Shown here piece by piece: positions 48,567 to 60,254 of a stretch of 64,000 nucleotides of DNA. The notes under the pieces are model-generated. The model was given only the letters and a program-made list of their open reading frames with translations. It searched no databases and was not told the DNA's origin. Numbering within the stretch: the stretch's first letter is position 1; each line of letters opens with the position of its first letter. This DNA comes from Lasiosphaeris hirsuta. Its lineage: Eukaryota > Ascomycota > Sordariomycetes > Sordariales > Lasiosphaeriaceae. Made by a program: the position numbers and the translations under genes. The DNA lies in the NCBI GenBank assembly GCA_030549175.1, contig JAUKUA010000005.1, positions 4,774,001-4,838,000 of the forward strand, given 5' to 3'.

Positions 48567-51500
48567 GAGGACCTGGAGAGGAACGAGGAGCATCCCCAGA
48601 CTCCCCCCAGACTCCCCATCCCAGCGCCGCCATTGGATCATGGCTATGGAGGTCGCCGTTGTCGCCCTGCATGTCATGTTACAGAGGCGTATCGAGGTGG
48701 ATGAGGAGGGGAAGCAGACGAAAAAGAAGGAGAAGCGGTCGGATGGCGTTCATTGGCCCTGCGTTGTCGGGGGACGGTCACCGCACCACGGTACCCTTTC
48801 ATTGGCCTTTGGTTGTTTTGTCTGCCATGGCATAGTATAGCACATCACCGCCGTCACTTCAGCCGCGATGCCAGGCATGGAAAGCGGGCATGAAGCACGC
48901 CGCCATCTGTGCTCTCGCCCCGCTCTATGCCAACAACAAGCTCGACTTCGCCCATGTGCTAGCGTCTGCTCCAACTTGATGCTGCTGCGAAGGTGCGGAG
49001 CAGCTCTGTGTCTGCGCGCGTCAACACCGTTGACAGGAGACTGGCCGGCGACAGTGGCACGCCGGAGACATTCCGTGAGTTAGTTGTTGATCTAGCTCCG
49101 GTCGGGGGCCGATCTACAGACGCCAAAGTGATCCCGGGCGGGGAGGATAGACGCGTTTCCACTGCCGCCCCCTATCTTGGTCAAGTCTCGATTATACGGC
49201 TAAGTCCCTGTTGGATCCTAAACGCCCGAACGCATATTTTATGGGGCGACGTCTGGGCTATCGCGGATGCTCTCCCGCCTGCCATGCCACCGTGATGGAT
49301 ACGGGAGCGTTTGGAGCAAGGGAGGGAGCGCGACATCCACTCGAAGCCATGTCAAGCCGCTGCAGACCATCAGGCAGAGAGAGGATGGCGAAATTAAGTC
49401 GGCGGCAGGGTCAATATCTGGGTCTGGGAGGTCGATGGTGTGACTGGGGCCTGCCAGTGTCCTGCAACCTCGGACCACTCAATCAGAGTATCATAATTCC
49501 ATATTGGCATGCTGGGCCGTCGACTTGCGCCGTTACCAGCAGATCCAATATCCACGAACCTCATATAGCAAATCTGGTGTCGAAGGCCGTTAGCATAGTG
49601 ATCTGTCCAAAGGGGATTGCCATATCGTGCTCGAATGGAATTGTCGGACCCGTCCAGCGCCCTAGAGTCCAACGTGAGGGGAAGCCGCACCACTGAACCT
49701 CCAACCACTGACAGCGCCGAGCGAGCGAGTTGAGAAACGCGGGCACGGCGGGCTTGGCTGGCCTCGCACTAAAAATATTTGTTGGAAGTGCACCATGCCG
49801 ATTGGGCTAGCCCCACCATCACACTTTTCCTCTTTTTGCCTCTCGAGTCACCTCGAGATTCGCCGCCAGCCAGCGGCGCAATCACTCGTGCATACCGCCA
49901 AAACCGCTAGGTGAGGGGGATAATCCAATTCAGCTGGGAACTAGAGCAACTTCTCGCGAGAAAACCCACCTCGCCCAGTCCTGTACATAATGGAATCAAC
50001 TCTGCACTTGGTACGATCGCATGGTCCATCATGTTATGGGGTGCTATTCATCTTGAAGTACTCTGTTGGGGGCATACTTTCGCATTGCTCAAGGTGGAGC
50101 AGCCAAGATTGTCTGTTGCTGAGCTGATGCGTTCCACTGAAACAACGTGATAATGGCCAGAGCTTAGTTAGTTTCTACGGCGGCACAGCGAGCAAGATGC
50201 TTCCATCCCCGCAGTTGCAGACGGAGGCCAAAACAACGTTTGGGTAATTCCGGCCATTGCCGCCAAGCAAACCGCTTTGCCTTGCCGATCTATTCAGTGT
50301 GAAGGGCGTTCTATACAGCCACCGCGCTGAGGAGGTTTCAGCGGACCGGTGCCGGCGATGAACAGTGCGAGAGAAGCATCTGTGCTAAACCTTCTGCTGT
50401 AGACAGCTGCAACAGCGCTCGCTGCATTGCTAGTAGAAATGGGTAATTGTGGGAATCACCAAACTGCGTGACTGTACACTGGCAGCAGTGCTATCGGCGG
50501 ACTCGCCGTTGCGCAGTGTGCTGAGGCGATGCGCCTGGCAATGCGGTATCTTGCTGGTGACTGGGTCGGAGAAAAAAAAACCTGTTGGAGGTCTTGGTCT
50601 GCGACTGGGCCTTCTCGGCCTCCCAGCAACTGGCTGAGACAAACCGTTTCTGTTGGCCCAGGCGGCCTGTGGCTGGAACAGGCGAGCATTGAACCGACGT
50701 CATAATGGCTGCTGAGTGTACCAAGGATGGAGGTACGAAGTACCAACGTACCCACGAGAGAGGATGCAAGAGCTGCAAGCCTCTCTGGTTGGTGCGCGGG
50801 CTGCTCCCATCATTTGCTGCTGGGGCATGGAAGGACGCGGCGTCCTCCGATTCTAGAATCTGCAGCAGAGCTGTCTGTCGGGCAGGCTGGGATTACAAAC
50901 CGTGAAATAAAGCTCAATTGCAATCAGATGGAATGCGGATCTGGTTGCTAGAAACCGCTGCTATCGTCCATGATTTGACGACGGAGGGTGGATGGTGGGC
51001 AGTCATGGGCGGGGTGACAAAAACAAAGCGCCATTGGAAATTCAGGACTTCAGCACCGGCTCTGGCCCGCCCAGACGACACAGCAGGGAACTTGATGATG
51101 GCGCCACTTCTGGGCTCGTCTGGTCATGGTCCCTCACCGGCCGCGGAAAACCTTGGGACCTAGCCTGCCGGCCAAGCATCGCCAAGTGGGTGTGAGCACG
51201 ATACGTTCTGAACTCTAAAGCTTCCAACGGGCTGGCATATCTTGCAAGACAGTTAGCAGCGGATAGCAAGGAGGGGGATAACGGAAATCGGCACACCGGC
51301 GGTAGTTTTCCGTTTGTTGCGTCCAGCTGCGACTCGCGTTGCCTGGGTCAAGCTGCACGGCGCCCGCGCTTGCCCGGCACCGAGACGAGGCCATTCTCGA
51401 AAGACGGCTCTGCAGCGTCGCAGGCCTCTCAGCGCGCACCAGTGGATTTGGACGGATTTGACGGGCGTGCCAGGGACTGTGTGACGGACTCGCACAGTGT

Positions 51501-51699
51501 ACTTGCAGGGAAGTAGCCGCAGCTTTTTGGCTTGGAGGGGGCTTCTGGCCCAGGCTCTTCACCTCGCCATCGGTGTCCACCACCACCAAAAAAACCGAAG
51601 CCGCTAGCATGGTAGGCCCAACATCCTTGCAGGCTCTTGTACCCCCCTGTACGCTAGGCCCACAGTACGTACCTTCATTGCACACCCCCCAGCAGAAAT

Positions 51700-52685
51700 T
51701 CTACACTATCCGTGCGCTCCATCTCATCCGCCTGCCATTTTACTGCTCTTTTCGCTGCCTTCATTCACCTCTCCGATGCTGACTCCTTTGCCATTGCCTC
51801 CTGCCTCCTCCCTCTCTTCTTCTCGCCAGTCCTTCCAGACAAGAAGCCAATTTCGGATTAATCCTGTAGTTTGTCGCTCTCTCCCTGAGGCTTACATTTT
51901 ACGCCCTACATACGCTATAGTGCCGCGCAGCCGACTGGTCTGCACGTATTGTCATTGCCGTCTGCGACTGGATTACGAGGTGCGAAGCAGGTACGTGGTA
52001 CTTGCCCCCAGGCCCTGGCACTGTCTCCCACACTACACCTCACCTTGGCTACACGCCGCACCCCCCCCCCCCCCCCCCCCCGGTCCATGTCATTCCTCAA
52101 CGCCCCGTTATTCAAAACCAACGCTTTCGCCTCCGTCCCCGTCCAAACACTCCCCTCCATTCCTCTCGCCGCAAGCACCTCGCTGTGTTTACTTCCCAAG
52201 ACCCTCGTGGCTCTTTCCCATCCCGAAGGTGGTCGCTGACAACAAGAGACAGCCGGGACCAGGACACAGGAATCTCGACTCTCACATTGCTCTCGTCGAC
52301 GTCGATACCAACCAACCAACCACCCGTCGTCGCCACGGACAACACCGCCGGCAGCCATACCAGAGGCCGAATTGAGTGAGCTATCGGGGAAAATAGGTGG
52401 CCCAGCCCCTAGAGCAGCATTGCCGACCGAACATCAGATCCCTTTCACCGTTCCAGCGTGTTCGCAGAAACCAGCCGCTACTCCCGCTGGCCCCTCAATC
52501 TCATCTTCCTCGTCGGCTCCTAGTCGACCTGGTTGCTTTCCTTCTCGCCGGTCCCGGATAACCAGTGCGCCAGGCCCCCAGAGCCGCGCCCCGAGCCTTC
52601 CTCGACCTCCTAGGTTGCAAGGGCTAACCTCGTTGCTGGAATATTGCCGTGGTTGCTCTTGCCCTAGTTGTCGAGCTTGATATCA
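51700..52685 (+). promoter_or_regulatory. Pyrimidine-rich promoter and leader of the CBM21 gene
   Basis: From about 51760 the plus strand becomes rich in C and T (CCTCCCTCTCTTCTTCTCGCC), the usual look of fungal core promoters and 5' leaders. A run of 21 C lies at 52061-52081. An open frame from an ATG at 51776 runs for 199 codons through this leader; it looks like a chance upstream frame because it translates to low-complexity Pro/Ser/Arg sequence. The leader ends at a strong donor site at 52686. Confidence 0.45.
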
Positions 52686-53085
52686 GTAAGTGACTTTGAA
52701 GCCCCAAAGAGAGTGCACGGCTTGCGTTGAGATCAGAGAGATGTAAGAGGGGGAGGCGGACCAAACACACAATCCTAAGCACGGCATCGCATCATCTCGC
52801 CACTACCCGAAAACTTCTCCACAGCGCTGTCATGACACTGCTTCCACACCTGTTTCCTCGCTGAATAAACCATCCCTCTCACCACCACCCTCCTCCTTCC
52901 GCTCTCCCCGCCCTACGCCATGGAGTCCTAAGATTTGGCTTCGAGTCGAAATGTCTTGCTGACATTTCCCCTGCAGCTTCTTTGACGGTCCTGATCGCAG
53001 CTCCGACAAAGAATCGCCATCAGTACCTATGAGTTGGTGTTGAGACATTCGCCTCGATTTGTCTTTTGACAACATTCCCCTCCAG
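52686..53085 (+). other. Probable intron in the 5' leader of the CBM21 gene
   Basis: GTAAGT at 52686-52691 is a consensus donor. The acceptor is probably CCCTCCAG at 53083-53085, preceded by a pyrimidine tract and TTTTGAC; CCGCAG at 53114-53116 just before the start codon is the alternative. Length 400 or 431 bases. Confidence 0.4.
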
Positions 53086-53118
53086 CCCGATTCCTCGAGC
53101 ACCCAAATATCCGCAGGA

Positions 53119-55640
53119 ATGCCTTATACACCACCATCCAGCAGGTCCCCGGCCTCGTCGACCCCATCGTCGACCCCGACCTCCCCAGACGTCAGCCGGA
53201 GACCATCCTTCCACCACTCACCCAACAGCAACTCTCGGCCTGCCCTCCCCCGGTCAGCATCGTACCTGATGAAACACCGTAGGACACCATCGGCGTCCGG
53301 GCCTGTTTCGCGGCACACAAACCAACCCTCGCCAGAAGCTACTTCGGAGGATCTGAAGGGAATGGTGGCGAATACCAGCGTTCGGCAGTCACCTCCCCCA
53401 GTAACTGGCGATCGCGGGATGCCAAACGGTGCGATTATATCTCCCCCCGACTCATCCAGCGACGATGACGAGCTTCCCCATCGCGCCGAGGAGCGTGGCC
53501 GACAGATGGAAGACTTGAAGGCGCTACAAGCTGCTATTAGCCAGATCCCGCAGCGCAGGTCAAGCTCACCAACCAAGAATGGCACAGTCGACAGCAACTC
53601 GCCAGTTGCTGGGGATCTGACCATCATCACGTCACAAGGAAGTGCCATTGACGAAGGTATGCATCACAGCCTTAGCAAAAGTCTTAGCACAACCTCGCTC
53701 GACGACCTCGCGATCGTGAGCAGCCGCAGATTCTCTCACGCGAGATCGCTCACCGAGCCCAACATCTCGATCACCCCTTCCACCGAAAACTCGTTAACAG
53801 GTTCAGAGGAAGATTCTGACGAAGAGATGCAACGGAAACCCCAGATGGTACGGAAGAAGTCTGGGGAGCTTGTCCGACCCGCACTCCGACCTCCTTCGCG
53901 AAGGCGGCCCTCGAGCATGCCGGGCACCCCAACATTCTCCAAAGCTGTGCACTTCGATTCTCACCTCGAGCACGTCAGGCATTTCCTTCAAGTCGACCGG
54001 CCTCTTGCCGTCAGCGCAGGCTCATCACCAGTCGAGTCATACGAAAGCGACACCGAATATCCCTTCACCACAGATGATCGGCCCGCTTCCCGCACGCCTC
54101 CTTTCGAGTGGGAGATCGTAATGAACAACTTCCCAGTCGAGATCTTGGCACGCAAGGCGCTGCCCGTCCGGTTGGAGCGTGTGTGGTTGTCGACCGACCA
54201 GAAGTGCCTGATTGGGTCGATCGCAGTAGCCAATCTTGCGTTCCAGAAATCCGTTACTTGCAGGTTCACGCTCGACTATTGGAAGACAACGTCAGAGGTC
54301 ACTGCCGAATACATGACTGAGATCCGGCCGGTAGAGACACCCAGCCGCGACAGGTTCAACTTCACCATCAAGCTCTCAGATCTGGCTAACCTCGAGTCCA
54401 AAACACTTTACTTTTGCATTCGCTATAGCGTCAACGGCCAAGAGTACTGGGACAACAACGGTGGCACCAATTTCCAAGCCGACTTCCGTAAGAAGATGCT
54501 TCCTCAGAATGGCAAAAAGGGTGTCATTGGCGCTGCCTCGCGTCCGGTGGCTGGCCTTCCTAAGAGCACGCGCCGCCCCAATCCCCAAGTTGCCCCAAGG
54601 CCGAAGTCGGTGCCCCTTGGCAGTGGTGACTTTGGCGACCACACGAAACTCGATTTTGACCAGTCCTTCCAAGAATACCTCGGCGAATCCGCACCCAGAA
54701 GCATCAGACTCAAGGGTGTCAAGTCATCGACCAATATTCCGAGCGATAACCTCCCCAGCCGCCTCACAGCGCCCAGTGGCCAAGCTTTTGCCAACAGGTA
54801 CGACTTCAGTGCTTCACTCACAGCCGCCATCCAGAATGCCAAGGATCAGCTCTCTGTCAAACCCGACGGCCTCTACATGAAGCCCTCGAAGAAGGTCGCC
54901 GCCGCCATGATCAACAACATGAGTCCGCCCAAGAGTGTTCCGACAATCGAGAGCCTTGCTGTCAAAGCCCCGCCTGCCGTGCTTAACAAGACGGTAGCGC
55001 ATGTGTCTGGCACGGACTCGCCCAGTGCGAGTATCTCGTCGTCTTCGTATGAGGAGCTTGTCCACAAGTACTGCTTTGTATGTATCTCTCGATGACAGTT
55101 CCCTCGACCCCGCTGCGACCAGGATTGGACTGGAGGCAAGCTCGCCACCTCTGTAATTGTCTATCTCGCTAACGCAAATTGTCACAGTTTGGCTCCAAGC
55201 AATCTGGTCTCCCTAGATTTGATGGTGCCGACGATGTTTCCAAGAGTACCAACAGCACCAACTCCCCGAGTTATGAGGGCAGCCCAGTGCAGATGGTCAA
55301 CTACCAGCATTACCACAGCGGCACTCAGCACCACTCGCTGCACCCGAAGGACCCAAATCCCTACTTCCACCAGGGCTCGTTTGCCACGATTGGCGCTTCC
55401 CCGTCCGAGTCGCCCCTCCGGAGCTTCTCACCCCAACGGATGGACAGCCCTTTGGTAGGGACCATGCGCCCATCGAACCTTACGCAAGCCACCGGACGAT
55501 CATCCCCACCAGCAACAACCGTGGGCAACTTTGTTCACTTTGCTGGTACGTCGTCGGATGAGTACCCATACCAACACATGCACGACCGTTTCCCGTTTAC
55601 CAGTCCGGACGCTCATTCCGCAACAGCGATTAGGGGATAA
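53119..55640 (+). CDS. Protein phosphatase 1 regulatory subunit with CBM21 glycogen-targeting domain
   Basis: Two exons, 53119-55077 and 55188-55640, joined across a 110-base intron (GTATGT donor, GCTAAC branch site, CACAG acceptor), give 803 residues. The N-terminal 270 residues are Ser/Pro-rich and disordered. The PP1-docking motif KAVHF (RVxF type) is at 275-279. A CBM21 domain spans about 330-457, with FEWEIVMNNFP at its start, RVWLSTDQKCLIGSIAVANL in the middle and YWDNNGGTNFQADF at its end, the hallmark carbohydrate-contact segment. Such subunits (GAC1/PIG type in yeast) bring PP1 to glycogen to activate glycogen synthase. The C-terminal 340 residues are low-complexity. The start was chosen because MPYTPPSSRSP directly follows an acceptor-like site and no upstream in-frame ATG exists. 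The gene appears intact and conserved. Confidence 0.9.
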
Positions 55641-57351
55641 CTGGCTGAACAAGGCAGCTGAGGAAAGATTTGGGCGTCAATCATCTACGACAGCGCCATA
55701 TTACGAGTGTCGTTAGCCGATGTCAGGCATTCCCGGCATGTGCAGGCACGCGACACATTCTCGCTCAACTTCGACATTGTGTACATTCTTCCCACGACTT
55801 CATCCTGCGGGAGTCCAATTTATTCACTGGCCACCTCTTGGTGCTCATTCTTCTTTCACAGCATCAGTCGGTGGTTTGGCGTTTCGGATCAACTTGTTTC
55901 TTTATTCTTGGCATGACGATAACGAGACTTGGTGTATGATATGACCCTGGCCTGACTTCGCACTGTTGGGGTCTGCGAGGAATTTCTTGGACGTGCTTTT
56001 CTCGCCCAAATCGGCTCCGGTACATATGGGAGGCGGATCCTGACATGGTCAAAAGGCGTCGCGTTTCAGTGCTCTTTTTCCACTTTCGCTTCTTTTGCAT
56101 CACCTTGTCGAGCCTACTTGACGACTTGGGGGAGCATAGTATACGCCCATTTTTTTCTTCTGGTTTCTCGCGCTGTTCTTTCTATACTCGGGGGTTGATT
56201 CCGGTGCACATGCGAAACTGTGTTTCGGCATTCGAGGACAAGTTGAGGAGGTTTTGCTGGCCTTTGGAGGTGGTAGCGTCCCGGCAGATTGGCACGACCT
56301 AAGTGTGAACCGGCATAACGTACGCGTCTCAATACGTTTTATCCTACAACCAAGATTGTGGACCGCTCGAATCAGCCATGGGATCACCATAGGCTCCTCC
56401 TAGGGGAAGGTTGGAAAAGGGTTGGGGAAGAACTCGTTCTCATGGCGCGAACGTGTCCCGTTTGTGCCAGTTGGCGGGTAGTCAGGGAGAATGGAGATCA
56501 TCAGGACAGGGTTTCAACGAGTTATAGGAGGCAATTGCGCCGGAGGATGTGGGTTATTATCAAAACAGAGCGATAAGGAGTGATCTTTGGTTGCAAGGCG
56601 TTTTTGGGGCTAGGTCTGGTCTACAGGACAGTGCAGTTCTTAGGTAGCACATGGTTGGTCTGGCAAAACATGGGAGACTGGAATAAATAAAAAAGAATTA
56701 TTCAACTTTGCCTTGTCTCGATGAGTGTTCTGTGGTGCCCTGTGAATGTTTTGTGGTGTTGTTATGTTGCATGGGAGGAGTTGTGCTGGGTCGTCGACTT
56801 GGCTGTTGTGGAGTTTCGTCGATAGTACGGCTCGAGCCGGAGTGCACTTTTTGGTCGAACTGCTCCGGAATACAAGCGCGGGATCGAAGCTTGACAGGAG
56901 ACCAAGACCGGGGATGTGATTTGCGTCCAGATTCAGGGATGGGCAGCAGTAGATGGAGAACTTGACCCGGCTGCCCCGGGGGGGGAGAAGGTGTTGCTCG
57001 GGTTCCGTGGGTCAGGGGCTGAGGCTTGGTAGTACTACTGAGCTGCTGCTGTGGCTTCTTTTTTGGACGGGGGATGGATGAGTTGGGGTGGGTGGGTTTG
57101 GGAGGATGAGGGTCAGGTCGTTCGGATTGAATCCACACTCATTTGAATGTGTGTATATCGGCTATATTTTGTTAGAGTGCGTGGCTTTGCTTGTCTGCGT
57201 CATTCGCTTATTACGTTTGTTATAACAATGGTAATCGTAAAAAGCCTCGATTCGTCTCCTCTAATTAGGTGTTGGAACTCAGTCTAGCGGAGCCCAGACT
57301 CATATCTCGTGTCATCGTTGACGCTGCAGAGGCCCCGAGGCCGATTGTGTC
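55641..57351. other. Convergent intergenic region
   Basis: The 3' side of the CBM21 gene and of the minus-strand gene. A 146-codon Pro/Ser/Gln-rich frame on the minus strand (57138-56698) is low complexity and not supported as a gene. Confidence 0.45.
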
Positions 57352-59028
57352 CTAGGGATCGCGTATAACTTGTCCAAATCGCAGAGCATCTAGGCGGCAA
57401 ATAAACATCATGTCAGTGTCTACAAAAGAAGAATGCAAGAGAAGTATTACCTGTCTCGTCCCGAAATTCGATGGCCACTTTATCCGCAGCATTCGCCTCC
57501 CTATTACGCCGCCACAGCTGGACGGTCTTGCGCTTATTACCCCCTCGCCGCCCGAAAATACCGATTGCAGTGCTATTAGGATTTGTACTTCCAACAACAC
57601 AGTCGAAACGGCCAACGTTCCACTCGGCATGGAAATGGCTTCGCTCTGTGTCTAGGACCAAGTCTCCCTCACGGTCCCGCTCGGGAGTAGCGAGGAATGA
57701 CATTGTCACAGCTGGTGTGGGCAATCCATCCCGGCTCCAAATATGGACGACTTGTGACATGGCGAGGCGTTTCTTGTTGCCAGTATCCCAAAAGACTCTG
57801 ATACTGCGGGTCTCAAACTCAGCCTTGAGGTCCCGGCCGCGGGTGAGACTTTGGAAGAATATACGTTGTTTGATGTTGTGGAATTTGTATTCCGGTCGGT
57901 TAACTTGGTAGAGATCATGGCCACCTGGGGTGATGATTGTGATGGTGTGGGTAGCGAGAAAGATGATATCGAGGGAGTTGGTGTCGGTGATGAAAGGGTG
58001 ATCTCTGAAGGGGACTCTCACGACGAAGTTGGTGTTAGATATCCCTAGTATAGAACTACGGGTGTTTTGGGGGGGAGGGGGGTTTGCGCACCTAGATGTT
58101 TTATCCTTGTATTATCATCCTGGCATTCAAAGTGGAGGACTGTCGTCTCGTCGTCTCGTGCTACAACGCGCATGGATTTCAGTTTTAAGGTCCGGTGCTC
58201 TCTCGGGACGCTGGAGTCTAAAACCCTAGTTGTGTCCTGTGGTGTTAGTGTGTCCGCTTGTGCTGGAGAAATGATTCGGGTTTAAAGTGAGGTTGTATCT
58301 TACAAAGTTGCTTCAACATATCTGAAGCGTGCTTCCGGGCTGTTTGCGTCCCTATCCCGGATGTCGTCAACATTCATTCCCACAATTGACCGGTATTTCT
58401 GTAGCCGTTTGTCCATAATTCTACTAGGCCCTAGCTGTGCGATGTCGCTAGGACCTTTCCGTATAGTGCTGCTTGGGTCTTGTTGTATGCCGAAATCGTT
58501 TGTTGCTTCTGTCGTCTCCGATGGGTGACGAACATGGCGGCCCTCAACATTCCTATTTTCGATCATCTGGTGTTGCACTGGCGCAGCTCCCCGAATGTTC
58601 AGGTGGTGGATACCCTCACAAGCCAGTTGCCACCATAATGGTTGCACAAAAATGGAATAGACATCATAAATATCCTTCCAGCGGCCATCCAGAGGCCCGC
58701 TGTTCGTGATTGGCCAACATAGTCGGCGAAGACCTGCTAATACGCTGTCGCCCTCCAATTTAGAGTATTGGTCCACCAAAAATGCTCTACACTCGCGGAG
58801 AGCCCCTGAGATTATATCGTGAGTCTTCTGCGGAATGTGAACCCACCCGTCGAGTCCCGTTCGATCTTGGAGTCGCTTGAAATCTGCTTTGAGCTGGTCC
58901 AGCAAAGCGTCAAGGTATAGTAGCTGTCTTGGTGCATTTTGAATGCGGCCGAAAAGTCTCCCAACTTGTTCTACGCATGCTGCCACCGAGATCACAAGTC
59001 CAGCAATCCCAATAGCGATTTCTGCCAT
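57352..59028 (-). CDS. Protein with NLR-type N-terminal helical domain and unknown C-terminal domain
   Basis: Four exons: 59028-58304, 58210-58092, 58044-57451 and 57389-57352, with introns of 93, 47 and 61 bases (GTAAGA with CTAAC branch site; GTGCGC; GTAATA with CACTGAC). Joined, they give 491 residues with no stop. The N-terminus, MAEIAIGIAGLVISVAACVE then a helical segment with LYLDALLDQLKADFKRL, resembles the N-terminal domains (SesA and related) of fungal NLR-type proteins. A Ser/Thr-rich linker (about 165-235) follows. The C-terminal half is beta-rich (SMRVVARDDETTVLHFE, FRDHPFITDTNSLDIIFL) and ends KVAIEFRDET-DALRFGQVI, a pattern reminiscent of a PH-like end. No NTPase or repeat domain is present. 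It is transcribed away from the NLR gene at 60255, with 1.2 kb between the starts. Function unknown; a signalling or effector partner is possible. The second intron is the weakest call. Confidence 0.7.
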
Positions 59029-60254
59029 GATTGAGAGCTTTAGTGATCAGTGTTTGGGTCATAAAGACGTGGATTGGTCAAGTAGCCATTTTTGGGCTGA
59101 AGAGGGGGAAGATACGCCTGATGGGAAATTTGGTGCTGGGAAAGAATGGATGAAGGTAACCAAATGTGAAAGATATGTGTGTTGCTGACACGACGGGTGT
59201 TCCTTTTTCCTATCTTTGCCCCATTTTGTTGCTCACCACCCACCCAGTGCCCCAAGTTGGCTCCCTTGTCACACAAACGCCCCTCGGCGGCATTAGGGGC
59301 AAGAGTAAAAGCCTGGGTATAGCCCGGGGCGTAAACATTAGTGTACAGCCAAAGTTGTACAATGGAAGGCGAAATGGGTGTCGCTAAAATTTTAGTTAAC
59401 TTTTTTAAGGAATGCGGGGTCAGCCTATGGCATTTGTGGCTTTGCGGGTTACACCTGTGTACCGAGCGAGCAATGCCTAACAAGACTCGTTTAAAGGGTG
59501 CCTTGCGCCCTCTGCCCTCCCCTTCCTTCCGTCCTAGAGTCAGCGCTCTCGTGTCAGCTACGACTATGACGCCACAGCTCGATGTTGTACAGCGTATCCT
59601 AAAAACTTTGCTGCTACAATGATTTGAGACTCAACAACGAATAGCCTCAAGAGCTTCGTGTTTCTACTGGGTGTCCATTAAGGTCTCCCTAATTTTAGAG
59701 TCGGGCGAAACCAGCATGCAGATATTATTTGCTAGCGTGGCCGGGGGCCCGCTGTTACCCCTTGGCAGAGAAAGCTTGAGATTTATAACAGTGGGCCGAT
59801 TGCAACGCTAACCTTTAATATCCCAAAGATGTACCCCACCGATCGGGTCCTGGATGATGATGACCCTGTTCCCAGCGGCTGGCCCTACTGTCGTGGTTGG
59901 ACAAGCCACCAGTATGCCGGGGTCGCTAGGACCACTTCCCCATTCGACAACGACTGAGCAATTGCTGCGCATCGCGCGCTACAGTCAAGGCTTGGCTTCA
60001 GCAAATCAAAGCGACTCTCTACCATGCTAGGAGAGCTTTGTCTCAAATCTGGGATTACAATTGGGCGCCATGGCGCTGAGCTGGTGTTTTTTTTTTCTGG
60101 CGTGGAGCAGCGCTTCTGTGGGGCAGGACAAAAGCGCATCCGGACTTGGGCACGGCGCTGCCCAACCGCTACCTAACAGTAATAGATATAGTGCGGTAAA
60201 GGTCCCACGGTCCCCGCAGTTTATCTCGAACTTTAGCTGTGTCCCATCCTAATC
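59029..60254. promoter_or_regulatory. Shared divergent promoter region
   Basis: 1226 bases between two divergent start codons. No clear TATA box or repeat. A T-run of ten lies near 60089-60098. Both genes could be controlled from here. Confidence 0.4.

Larger units (their letters stand above)
29976..51699. other. Gene desert of about 22 kb
   Basis: Open frames in this stretch are mostly under 250 codons, overlap one another on several frames, and contain poly-Phe, poly-Lys, poly-Pro or Cys/His-alternating runs produced by simple repeats. None shows a recognisable domain, an intron-joined frame or fungal codon bias. Base composition is close to that of the gene-bearing parts and there is no excess of TA dinucleotides, so it does not look RIP-altered. 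Mono- and dinucleotide tracts and short tandem repeats occur every kilobase or so (some listed separately). Long regulatory sequence, non-coding transcripts or an old degraded segment are all possible. Confidence 0.5.

Noticed and set aside
51776..52375. 199-codon frame before the CBM21 gene as a separate gene
   Set aside because: Crosses a 21-base C-run, is low complexity, and lies in a pyrimidine-rich leader; treated as an upstream frame.
56698..57138. Minus-strand Pro/Ser/Gln-rich frame of 146 codons
   Set aside because: Low complexity, no conserved segment, no intron-joined extension; lies in a 3' flanking region.
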